Below are positions 1 through 15,000 of a stretch of 64,000 nucleotides of DNA, piece after piece. The translations under genes were made by a program, and so were the position numbers. Position 1 is the stretch's first letter, and every line of letters begins with the position of its first letter. A model generated the notes under the pieces. It saw only the letters and a program-made list of their open reading frames with translations, was not told the origin of the DNA and did no database searches. This DNA comes from Corallium rubrum (Eukaryota > Cnidaria > Anthozoa > Scleralcyonacea > Coralliidae), in the NCBI GenBank assembly GCA_964035015.1, contig OZ036007.1:3690161-3754160 (forward strand), given 5' to 3'.

Positions 1-3000
1 AATATATTTTTTGATTTTTTGAAAAAAATCAGGGGAAAAAAAGTAAAGGGGTTAGCCTTTACTTTTTCACCGATTTTGGTCAATTTTGAAACTTTTGAGT
101 TAGGGTCAAAAACGGTTAAATAAAGTCGTCTTAAACCTTCTGTGAAAAGGAGAAGGCTGTATTTTGGCTAAAAATATATTTTTTGATTTTTTGAAAATAA
201 TCCGGAAAAAAAAAGTAAAGGGTAACCCCTTTACTTTTTGATCGATTTTGGTCACTTTTGGAACTTTTGAGTTAGGGTCAAAAACGGTTAAATTAAGTCG
301 TTTTAAACATTCTGTGAAAAGGAGAAGGCTGTATCTTGGCTAAAAATACATTTTTGATTTTTGGAAAAAAATCAGGAAAAAAAAAGTAAAGGGGTTAGCC
401 TTTACTTTTACACCGATTTTGGTCAATTTTGAAACTTTTGAGTTAGGGTCAAAAACGGTTAAATAAAGTCGTTTTAAATCTTCTGTGAAAAGGAGAAGGC
501 TGTATTTTGGCTAAAAATATATTTTTTGATTTTTTGAAAAAAATCAGGGGATAAAAAAGTAAAGGGGTTAGCCTTTACTTTTTGACCGATTTTGGTCACT
601 TTTTAAACTTTTGAGTTAAGGTCAAAAACGGTTAAATAAAGTCGTTTTAAACCTTCTGTGAAAAGGGGAAGGCTGTATTTTGGCTAAAAATACTTTTTTT
701 GATTTTTTGAAAATAATCCGGAAAAAAAAAGTAAAGGGTAACCCCTTTACTTTTTGATCGATTTTGGTCACTTTTGGAACTTTTGAGTTAGGGTCAAAAA
801 CGGTTAAATTAAGTCGTTTTAAACATTCTGTGAAAAGGAGAAGGCTGTATCTTGGCTAAAAATACATTTTTGATTTTTGGAAAAAAATCAGGAAAAAAAA
901 AGTAAAGGGGTTAGCCTTTACTTTTACACCGATTTTGGTCAATTTTGAAACTTTTGAGTTAGGGTCAAAAACGGTTAAATAAAGTCGTTTTAAATCTTCT
1001 GTGAAAAGGAGAAGGCTGTATTTTGGCTAAAAATATATTTTTTGATTTTTTGAAAAAAATCAGGGGAAAAAAAAAGTAAAGGGGTTAGCCTTTACTTTTT
1101 GACCGATTTTGGTCACTTTTGAAACTTTTGAGTTAGGGTCAAAAACGGTTAAATAAAGTCGTCTTAAACCTACTGTGAAAAGGAGAAGGCTGTATTTTGG
1201 CTAAAAATACGTTTTTTGATTTTTTGAAAATAATCCGGAAAAAAAAAGTAAAGGGTAACTAACCCCTTTACTTTTTGATGGATTTTGGTCACTTTTGGAA
1301 CTTTTGAGTTAGGGTTAAAAACGGTTAAATAAAGTTGTTTTAAACCTTCTGTGAAAAGGAGAAGGCTGTATTTTGGCTAAAAATATATTTTTTGATTTTT
1401 TGAAAAAAATCAGGGGAAAAAAAAGTAAAGGGGCTAGCCTTTACTTTTACACCGATTTTGGTCACTTTTGAAACTTTTGAGTTAGGGTCAAAAACGGTTA
1501 AATAAAGTCGTCTTAAACCTACTGTGAAAAGGAGAAGGCTGTATTTTGGCTAAAAATATTTTATTTGATTTTTTGAAAAGAATCCGGAAAAAAAGGTAAA
1601 GGGGTTAGCCTTTACTTTTTGACCGATTTGGGTCACTTTTTAAACTTTTGAGTTAGGGTCAAAAACGGTTAAATTAAGTCGTTTTAAACATTCTGTGAAA
1701 AGGAGAAGGCTGTATCTTCGCTAAAAATATTTTGTTTGATTTTTTGAAAAAAATCCGGAAAAAAAAAGTAAAGGGTAACCCCTTTACTTTTTGATCGATT
1801 TTGGTCACTTTTGGAACTTTTGAGTTAGGGTTAAAAACGGTTAAATAAAGTTGTTTTAAACCTTCTGTGAAAAGGAGAAGGCTGTATTTTGGCTAAAAAT
1901 ATATTTTTTGATTTTTTGAAAAAAATCAGGGGAAAAAAAAGTAAAGGGGTTAGCCTTTACTTTTACACCGATTTTGGTTACTTTTGAAACTTTTGAGTTA
2001 GGGTCAAAAACGGTTAAATAAAGTCGTTTTAAATCTTCTGTGAAAAGGAGAAGGCTGTATTTTGGCTAAAAATATTTTATTTGATTTTTTGAAAAGAATC
2101 CGGAAAAAAAGGTAAAGGGGTTAGCCTTTACTTTTTGACCGATTTGGGTCACTTTTTAAACTTTTGAGTTAGGGTCAAAAACGGTTAAATTAAGTCGTTT
2201 TAAACATTCTGTGAAAAGGAGAAGGCTGTATCTTGGCTAAAAATATTTTGTTTGATTTTTTGAAAAAAATCCGGAAAAAAAAAGTAAAGGGTAACGCCTT
2301 TACTTTTTGACCGATTTTGGTCACTTTTGAAACTTTTGAGTTAGGGTCAAAAACGGTTAAATAAAGTCGTTTTAAACCTTCTGTGAAAAGGAGAAGGCTG
2401 TATTTTGGCTAAAAATATTTTGTTTGATTTTTTGAAAAAAATCAGGAAAAAAAAAGTAAAGGGGTTAGCCTTTACTTTTACACCGATTTTGGTCAATTTT
2501 GAAACTTTTGAGTTAGGGTCAAAAAGGTTAAATAAAGTCGTCTTAAAGCTACTGTGTAAAGGAGAGGGCTGTATTTTGGCTAAAAATATATTTTTTGATT
2601 TTTTGAAAAAAATCAGGGGAAAAAAAGTAAAGGGGTTAGCCTTTACTTTTACACCGATTTTGGTCACTTTTGAAACTTTTGAGTTAGGGTCAAAAACGGT
2701 TAAATAAAGTCGTTTTAAATCTTCTGTGAAAAGGAGAAGGCTGTATTTTGGCTAAAAATATATTTTTTGATTTTTTGAAAAAAATCGGGGGGGAAAAAAG
2801 TAAAGGGGTTAGCCTTTACTTTTTGACTGATTTTGGTCACTTTTGAAACTTTTGAGTTAGGGTCAAAAACGGTTAAATAAAGTCGTTTTAAATCTTCTGT
2901 GAAAAGGAGAAGGCGGTATTTTGGCTAAAAATATATTTTTTGATTTTTTGAAAAAAATCAGGGGAAAAAAAAGTAAAGGGGTTAGCCTTTACTTTTTGAC

Positions 3001-6000
3001 CGATTTTGCTCACTTTTTAAACTTTTGAGTTAGGGTCAAAAACGGTTAAATAAAGTCGTCTTAAACCTACTGTGAAAAGGAGAAGGCTGTATTTTGGCTA
3101 AAAATACGTTTTTTGATTTTTTGAAAATAATCCGGAAAAAAAAAGTAAAGGGTAACCCCTTTACTTTTTGACCGATTTTGGTCACTTTTAAAACTTTTGA
3201 GTTAGGGTCAAAAACGGTTAAATAAAGTCGTTTTAAACCTTCTTTGAAAAGGAGAAGGCTGTATTTTGGCTAAAAATACATTTTTGATTTTTGGAAAAAA
3301 ATCAGGAAAAAAAAAGTAAAGGGGTTAGCCTTTACTTTTACACCGATTTTGGTCAATTTTGAAACTTTTGAGTTAGGGTCAAGAACGGTTAAATAAAGTC
3401 GTCTTAAAGCTACTGTGAAAAGGAGAGGGCTGTATTTTGGCTAAAAATATATTTTTTGATTTTTTGAAAAAAAATCAGGGGAAAAAAAGGTAAAGGGGTT
3501 AGCCTTTACTTTTACACCGATTTTGGTCACTTTTGAAACTTTTGAGTTAGGGTCAAAAACGGTTAAATAAAGTCGTTTTAAATCTTCTGTGAAAAGGAGA
3601 AGGCGGTATTTTGGCTAAAAATATATTTTTTGATTTTTTGAAAAAAATCAGGGGAAAAAAAAGTAAAGGGGTTAGCCTTTACTTTTTGACCGATTTTGCT
3701 CACTTTTTAAACTTTTGAGTTAGGGTCAAAAACGGTTAAATAAAGTCGTCTTAAACCTACTGTGAAAAGGAGAAGGCTGTATTTTGGCTAAAAATACGTT
3801 TTTTGATTTTTTGAAAATAATCCGGAAAAAAAAGTAAAGGGTAACCCCTTTACTTTTTGATCGATTTTGGTCACTTTTGGAACTTTTGAGTTAGGGTTAA
3901 AAACGGTTAAATAAAGTTGTTTTAAACCTTCTGTGAAAAGGAGAAGGCTGTATTTTGGCTAAAAATATATTTTTTGATTTTTTGAAAAAAATCAGGGGAA
4001 AAAAGTAAAGGGGTAGCCTTTACTTTTACACCGATTTTGGTCACTTTTGAAACTTTTGAGTTAGGGTCAAAAACGGTTAAATAAAGTCGTCTTAAACCTA
4101 TGTGAAAAGGAGAAGGCTGTATTTTGGCTAAAAATATTTTATTTGATTTTTTGAAAAAAATCAGGAAAAAAAAAGTAAAGGGGTTAGCCTTTACTTTTAC
4201 ACCGATTTTGGTCACTTTTGAAACTTTTGAGTTAGGGTCAAAAACGGTTAAATAAAGTCGTTTTAAATCTACTGTGAAAAGGAGAAGGCTGTATTTTGGC
4301 TAAAAATATTTTATTTGATTTTTGGAAAAAAATCAGGAAAAAAAAAAGTAAAGGGGTTAGCCTTTACTTTTACACCGATTTTGGTCACTTTGAAACTTTT
4401 GAGTTAGGGTCAAAAACGGTTAAATAAAGTCGTCTTAAACCTTCTGTGAAAAGGAGAAGGCTGTATTTTGGCTAAAAATATTTTTTTGATTTTTTGAAAA
4501 AAATCAGGGAAAAAAAAGTAAAGGGGTTAGCCTTTACTTTTTGACCGATTTTGGTCACTTTTAAACTTTTGAGTTAGGGTTAAAAACGGTTAAATAAAGT
4601 CGTTTTAAACCTTCTGTGAAAAGGAGAAGGCTGTATTTTGGCTAAAAATATATTTTTTGATTTTTTGAAAAAATCAGGGAAAAAAAAAGTAAAGGGGTTA
4701 GCCTTTACTTTTTGACCGATTTTGGTCACTTTTGAAACTTTTGAGTTAGGGTCAAAAACGGTTAAATAAAGTCGTTTTAAACCTTCTGTGAAAAGGAGAA
4801 GGCTGTATTTTGGCTAAAAATATTTTTTGATTTTTTGAAAAAAATCGGAAAAAAAAAGTAAAGGGGTTAGCCTTTACTTTTAACCGATTTTGGTACTTTT
4901 GAAACTTTTGAGTTAGGGTCAAAAACGGTTAAATAAAGTCGTTTTAAATCTTCTGTGAAAAGGAGAAGGCTGTATTTTGGCTAAAAATATTTTATTTGAT
5001 TTTTTGAAAAGAATCCGGAAAAAAAAAGTAAAGGGTAACCCCTTTACTTTTTGATCGATTTTGGTCACTTTTGGAACTTTTGAGTTAGGGTTAAAAACGG
5101 TTAAATAAAGTCGTTTTAAACCTTCTGTGAAAAGTAGAAGGCTGTATCTTGGCTAAAAATATTTTGTTTGATTTTTTGAAAAAAATCCGGAAAAAAAAAG
5201 TAAAGGGTAACCCCTTTACTTTTTGATCGATTTTGGTCACTTTTGGGACTTTTGAGTTAGGGTTAAAAACGGTTAAATAAAGTTGTTTTAAACCTTCTGT
5301 GAAAAGGAGAAGGCTGTATTTTGGCTAAAAATATATTTTTTGATTTTTTGAAAAAAATCAGGGAAAAAAAAAGTAAAGGGGTTAGCCTTTACTTTTACAC
5401 CGATTTTGGTTACTTTTGAAACTTTTGAGTTAGGGTCAAAAACGGTTAAATAAAGTCGTTTTAAATCTTCTGTGAAAAGGAGAAGGCTGTATTTTGGCTA
5501 AAAATATTTTATTTGATTTTTTGAAAAGAATCCGGAAAAAAAGGTAAAGGGGTTAGCCTTTACTTTTTGACCGATTTGGGTCACTTTTTAAACTTTTGAG
5601 TTAGGGTCAGAAACGGTTAAATTAAGTCGTTTTAAACATTCTGTGAAAAGGAGAAGGCTGTATCTTGGCTAAAAATATATTTTGCTTGATTTTTTGAAAA
5701 AATCCGGAAAAAAAAAGTAAAGGGTAACCCCTTTACTTTTTGATCGATTTTGGTCACTTTTGAAAGTTTTGAGTTAGGGTTAAAAACGGTTAAATAAAGT
5801 TGTTTTAAACCTTCTGTGAAAAGGAGAAGGCTGTATTTTGGCTAAAAATACATTTTTGATTTTTGGAAAAAAATCAGGAAAAAAAAAGTAAAGGGGTTAG
5901 CCTTTACTTTTACACCGATTTTGGTCAATTTTGAAACTTTTGAGTTAGGGTCAAGAACGGTTAAATAAAGTCGTCTTAAAGCTACTGTGAAAAGGAGAGG

Positions 6001-9000
6001 GCTGTATTTTGGCTAAAAATATATTTTTTGATTTTTTGAAAAAAAATCAGGGGAAAAAAAGGTAAAGGGGTTAGCCTTTACTTTTACACCGATTTTGGTC
6101 ACTTTTGAAACTTTTGAGTTAGGGTCAAAAACGGTTAAATAAAGTCGTTTTAAATCTTCTGTGAAAAGGAGAAGGCGGTATTTTGGCTAAAAATATATTT
6201 TTTGATTTTTTGAAAAAAATCAGGGGAAAAAAAAGTAAAGGGGTTAGCCTTTACTTTTTGACCGATTTTGCTCACTTTTTAAACTTTTGAGTTAGGGTCA
6301 AAAACGGTTAAATAAAGTCGTTTTAAATCTTCTGTGAAAAGGAGAAGGCTGTATTTTGGCTAAAAATATATTTTTTGATTTTTTGAAAATAATCCGGAAA
6401 AAAAAGTAAAGGGGTTAGCCTTTACTTTTTGACCGATTTTGGTCACTTTTGGAACTTTTGAGTTAGGGTTAAAAACGGTTAAATAAAGTTGTTTTAAACC
6501 TTCTGTGAAAAGGAGAAGGCTGTATTTTGGCTAAAAATATATTTTTTGATTTTTTGAAAAGAATCCGGAAAAAAAGGTAAAGGGGTTAGCCTTTACTTTT
6601 TGACCGATTTGGGTCACTTTTTAAACTTTTGAGTTAGGGTCAAAAACGGTTAAATTAAGTCGTTTTAAACATTCTGTGAAAAGGAGAAGGCTGTATCTTG
6701 GCTAAAAATATTTTGTTTGATTTTTGGAAAAAAATCAGGAAAAAAAAAAGTAAAGGGGTTAGCCTTTACTTTTTGACCGATTTTTGTCACTTTTTAAACT
6801 TTTGAGTTAGGGTTAAAAACGGTTAAATAAAGTTGTTTTAAACCTTCTGTGAAAAGGAGAAGGCTGTATTTTGGCTAAAAATACATTTTTTGATTTTTTG
6901 AAAAAAATCAGGAAAAAAAAAAGTAAAGGGGTTAGCCTTTACTTTTACACCGATTTTGGTCAATTTTGAAACTTTTGAGTTAGGGTCAAAAAGGTTAAAT
7001 AAAGTCGTCTTAAACCTTCTGTGAAAAGGAGAAGGCTGTATTTTGGCTAAAAATATATTTTTTGATTTTTTGAAAAAAAATCAGGGGAAAAAAAGGTAAA
7101 GGGGTTAGCCTTTACTTTTACACCGATTTTGGTTACTTTTGAAACTTTTGAGTTAGGGTCAAAAACGGTTAAATAAAGTCGTTTTAAATCTTCTGTGAAA
7201 AGGAGAAGGCTGTATTTTGGCTAAAAATATATTTTTTGATTTTTTGAAAAAAATCAGGGGAAAAAAAAGTAAAGGGGTTAGCTTTTACTTTTTGACCGAT
7301 TTTGCTCACTTTTTAAACTTTTGAGTTAGGGTCAAAAACGGTTAAATAAAGTCGTCTTAAACCTTCTGTGAAAAGGAGAAGGCTGTATTTTGGCTAAAAA
7401 TACGTTTTTTGATTTTTTGAAAATAATCCGGAAAAAAAAGTAAAGGGTAACCCCTTTACTTTTTGATCGATTTTGGTCACTTTTGGAACTTTTGAGTTAG
7501 GGTTAAAAACGGTTAAATAAAGTTGTTTTAAACCTTCTGTGAAAAGGAGAAGGCTGTATTTTGGCTAAAAATATATTTTTTGATTTTTTGAAAAAAATCA
7601 AAAGAAAAAAAAGTAAAGGGGTTAGCCTTTACTTTTTGACCGATTTTGGTCACTTTTGAAACTTTTGAGTTAGGGTCAAAAACGGTTAAATAAAGTCGTC
7701 TTAAACCTACTGTGAAAAGGAGAAGGCTGTATTTTGGCTAAAAATATTTTATTTGATTTTTGGAAAAAAATCAGGAAAAAAAAAAGTAAAGGGGTTAGCC
7801 TTTACTTTTTGACCGATTTGGGTCACTTTTTAAACTTTTGAGTTAGGGTCAAAAACGGTTAAATTAAGTCGTTTTAAACATTCTGTGAAAAGGAGTAGGC
7901 TGTATCTTGGCTAAAAATACATTTTTGATTTTTGGAAAAAAATCAGGAAAAAAAAAGTAAAGGGGTTAGCCTTTACTTTTACACCGATTTTGGTCAATTT
8001 TGAAACTTTTGAGTTAGGGTCAAAAACGGTTAAATAAAGTCGTTTTAAATCTTCTGTGAAAAGGAGAAGGCGGTATTTTGGCTAAAAATATATTTTTTGA
8101 TTTTTTGAAAAAAATCAGGGGAAAAAAAAGTAAAGGGGTTAGCCTTTACTTTTTGACCGATTTTGGTCACTTTTTAAACTTTTGAGTTAGGGTCAAAAAC
8201 GGTTAAATAAAGTCGTCTTAAACCTACTGTGAAAAGGAGAAGGCGGTATTTTGGCTAAAAATATATTTTTTGATTTTTTGAAAAAAATCAGGGGAAAAAA
8301 AAGTAAAGGGGTTAGCCTTTACTTTTTGACCGATTTTTGTCACTTTTTAAACTTTTGAGTTAGGGTCAAAAACGGTTAAATAAAGTCGTCTTAAACCTAC
8401 TGTGAAAAGGAGAAGGCGTATTTTGGCTAAAAATATATTTTTGATTTTTGAAAAAATCGGAAAAAAGTAAAGGGGTTAGCCTTTACTTTTTGACCGATTT
8501 TGTCACTTTTTAAACTTTTGAGTTAGGGTCAAAAACGGTTAAATAAAGTCGTCTTAAACCTACTGTGAAAAGGAGAAGGCTGTATTTTGGCTAAAAATAC
8601 TTTTTTTGATTTTTTGAAAATAATCCGGAAAAAAAAAGTAAAGGGTAACCCCTTTACTTTTTGATCGATTTTGGTCACTTTTGGAACTTTGAGTTAGGGT
8701 TAAAAACGGTTAAATAAAGTTGTTTTAAACCTTCTGTGAAAAGGAGAAGGCTGTATTTTGGCTAAAAATATATTTTTGATTTTTTGAAAAAAATCAGGGA
8801 AAAAAAAAGTAAAGGGGTTAGCCTTTACTTTTACACCGATTTTGGTTACTTTTGAAACTTTTGAGTTAGGGTCAAAAACGGTTAAATAAAGTCGTTTTAA
8901 ATCTTCTGTGAAAAGGAGAAGGCTGTATTTTGGCTAAAAATATTTTATTTGATTTTTTGAAAAGAATCCGGAAAAAAAAAGTAAAGGGTAACCCCTTTAC

Positions 9001-12000
9001 TTTTTGATCGATTTTGGTCACTTTTGGAACTTTTGAGTTAGGGTTAAAAACGGTTAAATAAAGTCGTTTTAAACCTTCTGTGAAAAGTAGAAGGCTGTAT
9101 CTTGGCTAAAAATATTTTGTTTGATTTTTTGAAAAAAATCAGGGGGAAAAAAGTAAAGGGGTTAGCCTTTACTTTTACACCGATTTTGGTCACTTTTGAA
9201 ACTTTTGAGTTAGGGTCAAAAACGGTTAAATAAAGTCGTTTTAAATCTTCTGTGAAAAGGAGAAGGCGGTATTTTGGCTAAAAATATATTTTTTGATTTT
9301 TTGAAAAAAATCAGGGGAAAAAAAAGTAAAGGGGTTAGCCTTTACTTTTTGACCGATTTTGCTCACTTTTTAAACTTTTGAGTTAGGGTCAAAAACGGTT
9401 AAATAAAGTCGTTTTAAATCTTCTGTGAAAAGGAGAAGGCTGTATTTTGGCTAAAAATATTTTATTTGATTTTTTGAAAATAATCCGGAAAAAAAAAGTA
9501 AAGGGTAACCCCTTTACTTTTTGATCGATTTTGGTCACTTTTTAAACTTTTGAGTTAGGGTCAAAAACGGTTAAATTAAGTCGTTTTAAACATTCTGTGA
9601 AAAGGAGAAGGCTGTATCTTGGCTAAAAATACATTTTTGATTTTTGGAAAAAAATCAGGAAAAAAAAAAGTAAAGGGTAACCCCTTTACTTTTTGATCGA
9701 TTTTGGTCACTTTTGAAAGTTTTGAGTTAGGGTTAAAAACGGTTAAATAAAGTTGTTTTAAACCTTCTGTGAAAAGGAGAAGGCTGTATTTTGGCTAAAA
9801 ATACATTTTTGATTTTTGGAAAAAAATCAGGAAAAAAAAAAGTAAAGGGGTTAGCCTTTACTTTTACACCGATTTTGGTCAATTTTGAAACTTTTGAGTT
9901 AGGGTCAAGAACGGTTAAATAAAGTCGTCTTAAAGCTACTGTGAAAAGGAGAGGGCTGTATTTTGGCTAAAAATATATTTTTTGATTTTTTGAAAAAAAA
10001 TCAGGGGAAAAAAAGGTAAAGGGGTTACCCTTTACTTTTACACCGATTTTGGTCACTTTTGAAACTTTTGAGTTAGGGTCAAAAACGGTTAAATAAAGTC
10101 GTTTTAAATCTTCTGTGAAAAGGAGAAGGCGGTATTTTGGCTAAAAATATATTTTTTGATTTTTTGAAAAAAATCAGGGGAAAAAAAAGTAAAGGGGTTA
10201 GCCTTTACTTTTTGACCGATTTTGGTCAATTTTGAAACTTTTGAGTTAGGGTCAAAAACGGTTAAATAAAGTCGTTTTAAATCTTCTGTGAAAAGGAGAA
10301 GGCTGTATTTTGGCTAAAAATATATTTTTTGATTTTTTGAAAATAATCCGGAAAAAAAAAGTAAAGGGTAACCCCTTTACTTTTTGATCGATTTTGGTCA
10401 CTTTTGGAACTTTAGAGTTAGGGTTAAAAACGGTTAAATAAAGTTGTTTTAAACCTTCTGTGAAAAGGAGAAGGCTGTATTTTGGCTAAAAATATATTTT
10501 TTGATTTTTTGAAAAAAATCAGGGAAAAAAAAAGTAAAGGGGCTAGCCTTTACTTTTACACCGATTTTGGTCACTTTTGAAACTTTTGAGTTAGGGTCAA
10601 AAACGGTTAAATAAAGTCGTTTTAAATCTTCTGTGAAAAGGAGAAGGCGGTATTTTGGCTAAAAATATATTTTTTGATTTTTTGAAAAAAATCAGGGGAA
10701 AAAAAAGTAAAGGGGTTAGCCTTTACTTTTTGACCGATTTTGCTCACTTTTTAAACTTTTGAGTTAGGGTCAAAAACGGTTAAATTAAGTCGTTTTAAAC
10801 ATTCTGTGAAAAGGAGAAGGCTGTATCTTGGCTAAAAATACATTTTTGATTTTTGGAAAAAAATCAGGAAAAAAAAAGTAAAGGGGTTAGCCTTTACTTT
10901 TACACCGATTTTGGTCAATTTTGAAACTTTTGAGTTAGGGTCAAAAACGGTTAAATAAAGTCGTTTTAAATCTTCTGTGAAAAGGAGAAGGCGGTATTTT
11001 GGCTAAAAATATATTTTTTGATTTTTTGAAAAAAATCAGGGGAAAAAAAAGTAAAGGGGTTAGCCTTTACTTTTTGACCGATTTTGCTCACTTTTTAAAC
11101 TTTTGAGTTAGGGTCAAAAACGGTTAAATAAAGTCGTCTTAAACCTACTGTGAAAAGGAGAAGGCTGTATTTTGGCTAAAAATACGTTTTTTGATTTTTT
11201 GAAAATAATCCGGAAAAAAAAAGTAAAGGGTAACCCCTTTACTTTTTTATCGATTTTGGTCACTTTTGGAACTTTTGAGTTAGGGTTAAAAACGGTTAAA
11301 TAAAGTTGTTTTAAACCTTCTGTGAAAAGGAGAAGGCTGTATTTTGGCTAAAAATATATTTTTTGATTTTTTGAAAAAAATCAGGGGAAAAAAAGTAAAG
11401 GGGCTAGCCTTTACTTTTACACCGATTTTGGTCACTTTTGAAACTTTTGAGTTAGGGTCAAAAACGGTTAAATAAAGTCGTCTTAAACCTACTGTGAAAA
11501 GGAGAAGGCTGTATTTTGGCTAAAAATATTTTATTTGATTTTTTGAAAAGAATCCGGAAAAAAAGGTAAAGGGTAAAGCCTTTACTTTTTGACCGATTTG
11601 GGTCACTTTTTAAACTTTTGAGTTAGGGTCAAAAACGGTTAAATTAAGTCGTTTTAAACATTCTGTGAAAAGGAGAAGGCTGTATTTTGGCTAAAAATAC
11701 ATTTTTGATTTTTGGAAAAAAATCAGGAAAAAAAAAAGTAAAGGGGTTAGCCTTTACTTTTACACCGATTTTGGTCAATTTTGAAACTTTTGAGTTAGGG
11801 TCAAGAACGGTTAAATAAAGTCGTCTTAAAGCTACTGTGAAAAGGAGAGGGCTGTATTTTGGCTAAAAATATATTTTTTGATTTTTTGAAAAAAAATCAG
11901 GGGAAAAAAAGGTAAAGGGGTTAGCCTTTACTTTTACACCGATTTTGGTCACTTTTGAAACTTTTGAGTTAGGGTCAAAAACGGTTAAATAAAGTCGTTT

Positions 12001-15000
12001 TAAATCTTCTGTGAAAAGGAGAGGGCTGTATTTTGGCTAAAAATATTTTTGTTGATTTTTTGAAAAAAATCGGGGGGAAAAAAAGTAAAGGGGTTAGCCT
12101 TTACTTTTTGACCGATTTTGCTCACTTTTTAAACTTTTGAGTTAGGGTCAAAAACGGTTAAATAAAGTCGTTTTAAATCTTCTGTGAAAAGGAGAAGGCG
12201 GTATTTTGGCTAAAAATATATTTTTTGATTTTTTGAAAAAAATCAGGGGAAAAAAAAGTAAAGGGGTTAGCCTTTACTTTTTGACCGATTTTGCTCACTT
12301 TTTAAACTTTTGAGTTAGGGTCAAAAACGGTTAAATAAAGTCGTCTTAAACCTACTGTGAAAAGGAGAAGGCTGTATTTTGGCTAAAAATACGTTTTTTG
12401 ATTTTTTGAAAATAATCCGGAAAAAAAAAGTAAAGGGTAACCCCTTTACTTTTTGATCGATTTTGGTCACTTTTGGAACTTTTGAGTTAGGGTTAAAAAC
12501 GGTTAAATAAAGTTGTTTTAAACCTTCTGTGAAAAGGAGAAGGCTGTATTTTGGCTAAAAATATATTTTTTGATTTTTTGAAAAAAATATGGGTAAAAAA
12601 AGTAAAGGGGCTAGCCTTTACTTTTACACCGATTTTGGTCACTTTTGAAACTTTTGAGTTAGGGTCAAAAACGGTTAAATAAAGTCGTCTTAAACCTACT
12701 GTGAAAAGGAGAAGGCTGTATTTTGGCTAAAAATATTTTATTTGATTTTTTGAAAAGAATCCGGAAAAAAAGGTAAAGGGGTTAGCCTTTACTTTTTGAC
12801 CGATTTGGGTCACTTTTTAAACTTTTGAGTTAGGGTCAAAAACGGTTAAATTAAGTCGTTTTAAACATTCTGTGAAAAGGAGAAGGCTGTATCTTGGCTA
12901 AAAATACATTTTTGATTTTTGGAAAAAAATCAGGAAAAAAAAAAGTAAAGGGGTTAGCCTTTACTTTTACACCGATTTTGGTCAATTTTGAAACTTTTGA
13001 GTTAGGGTCAAAAACGGTTAAATAAAGTCGTTTTAAATCTTCTGTGAAAAGGAGAAGGCGGTATTTTGGCTAAAAATATATTTTTTGATTTTTTGAAAAA
13101 AATCAGGGGAAAAAAAAGTAAAGGGGTTAGCCTTTACTTTTTGACCGATTTTGCTCACTTTTTAAACTTTTGAGTTAGGGTCAAAAACGGTTAAATAAAG
13201 TCGTCTTAAACCTACTGTGAAAAGGAGAAGGCTGTATTTTGGCTAAAAATACGTTTTTTGATTTTTTGAAAATAATCCGGAAAAAAAAAGTAAAGGGTAA
13301 CCCCTTTACTTTTTGATCGATTTTGGTCACTTTTGAAAGTTTTGAGTTACGGTTAAAAACGGTTAAATAAAGTTGTTTTAAACCTTCTGTGAAAAGGAGA
13401 AGGCTGTATTTTGGCTAAAAATACATTTTTGATTTTTTGAAAAAAATCAGGGGAAAAAAAGTAAAGGGGCTAGCCTTTACTTTTACACCGATTTTGGTCA
13501 CTTTTGAAACTTTTGAGTTAGGGTCAAAAACGGTTAAATAAAGTCGTTTTAAATCTTCTGTGAAAAGGAGAAGGCGGTATTTTGGCTAAAAATATATTTT
13601 TTGATTTTTTGAAAAAAATCAGGGGAAAAAAAAGTAAAGGGGTTAGCCTTTACTTTTTGACCGATTTTGCTCACTTTTTAAACTTTTGAGTTAGGGTCAA
13701 AAACGGTTAAATAAAGTCGTTTTAAATCTTCTGTGAAAAGGAGAAGGCGGTATTTTGGCTAAAAATATATTTTTTGATTTTTTGAAAAAAATCAGGGGAA
13801 AAAAAAGTAAAGGGGTTAGCTTTTACTTTTTGACCGATTTTGCTCACTTTTTAAACTTTTGAGTTAGGGTCAAAAACGGTTAAATAAAGTCGTCTTAAAC
13901 CTACTGTGAAAACTAGAAGGCTGTATTTTGGCTAAAAATACGTTTTTTGATTTTTTGAAAATAATCCGGAAAAAAAAAGTAAAGGGTAACCCCTTTACTT
14001 TTTGATCGATTTTGGTCACTTTTGGAACTTTTGAGTTAGGGTTAAAAACGGTTAAATAAAGTTGTTTTAAACCTTCTGTGAAAAGGAGAAGGCTGTATTT
14101 TGGCTAAAAATATATTTTTTGATTTTTTGAAAAAAATCAGGGGAAAAAAAGTAAAGGGGCTAGCCTTTACTTTTACACCGATTTTGGTCACTTTTGAAAC
14201 TTTTGAGTTAGGGTCAAAAACGGTTAAATAAAGTCGTCTTAAACCTACTGTGAAAAGGAGAAGGCTGTATTTTGGCTAAAAATATTTTATTTGATTTTTT
14301 GAAAAGAATCCGGAAAAAAAGGTAAAGGGGTTAGCCTTTACTTTTTGACCGATTTGGGTCACTTTTTAAACTTTTGAGTTAGGGTCAAAAACGGTTAAAT
14401 TAAGTCGTTTTAAACATTCTGTGAAAAGGAGTAGGCTGTATCTTGGCTAAAAATACATTTTTGATTTTTGGAAAAAAATCAGGAAAAAAAAAAGTAAAGG
14501 GGTTAGCCTTTACTTTTACACCGATTTTGGTCAATTTTGAAACTTTTGAGTTAGGGTCAAAAACGGTTAAATAAAGTCGTTTTAAATCTTCTGTGAAAAG
14601 GAGAAGGCGGTATTTTGGCTAAAAATATATTTTTTGATTTTTTGAAAAAAATCAGGGGAAAAAAAAGTAAAGGGGTTAGCCTTTACTTTTTGACCGATTT
14701 TGCTCACTTTTTAAACTTTTGAGTTAGGGTCAAAAACGGTTAAATAAAGTCGTCTTAAACCTACTGTGAAAAGGAGAAGGCTGTATTTTGGCTAAAAATA
14801 CGTTTTTTGATTTTTTGAAAATAATCCGGAAAAAAAAAGTAAAGGGTAACCCCTTTACTTTTTGATCGATTTTGGTCACTTTTGGAACTTTTGAGTTAGG
14901 GTTAAAAACGGTTAAATAAAGTTGTTTTAAACCTTCTGTGAAAAGGAGAAGGCTGTATTTTGGCTAAAAATATATTTTTTGATTTTTTGAAAAAAATCAG

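Noticed and set aside
2347..4215. Open frames of about 100 residues inside the satellite on both strands
   Set aside because: They follow the 172-bp repeat, differ between copies by frameshifts and have no independent codon signal.
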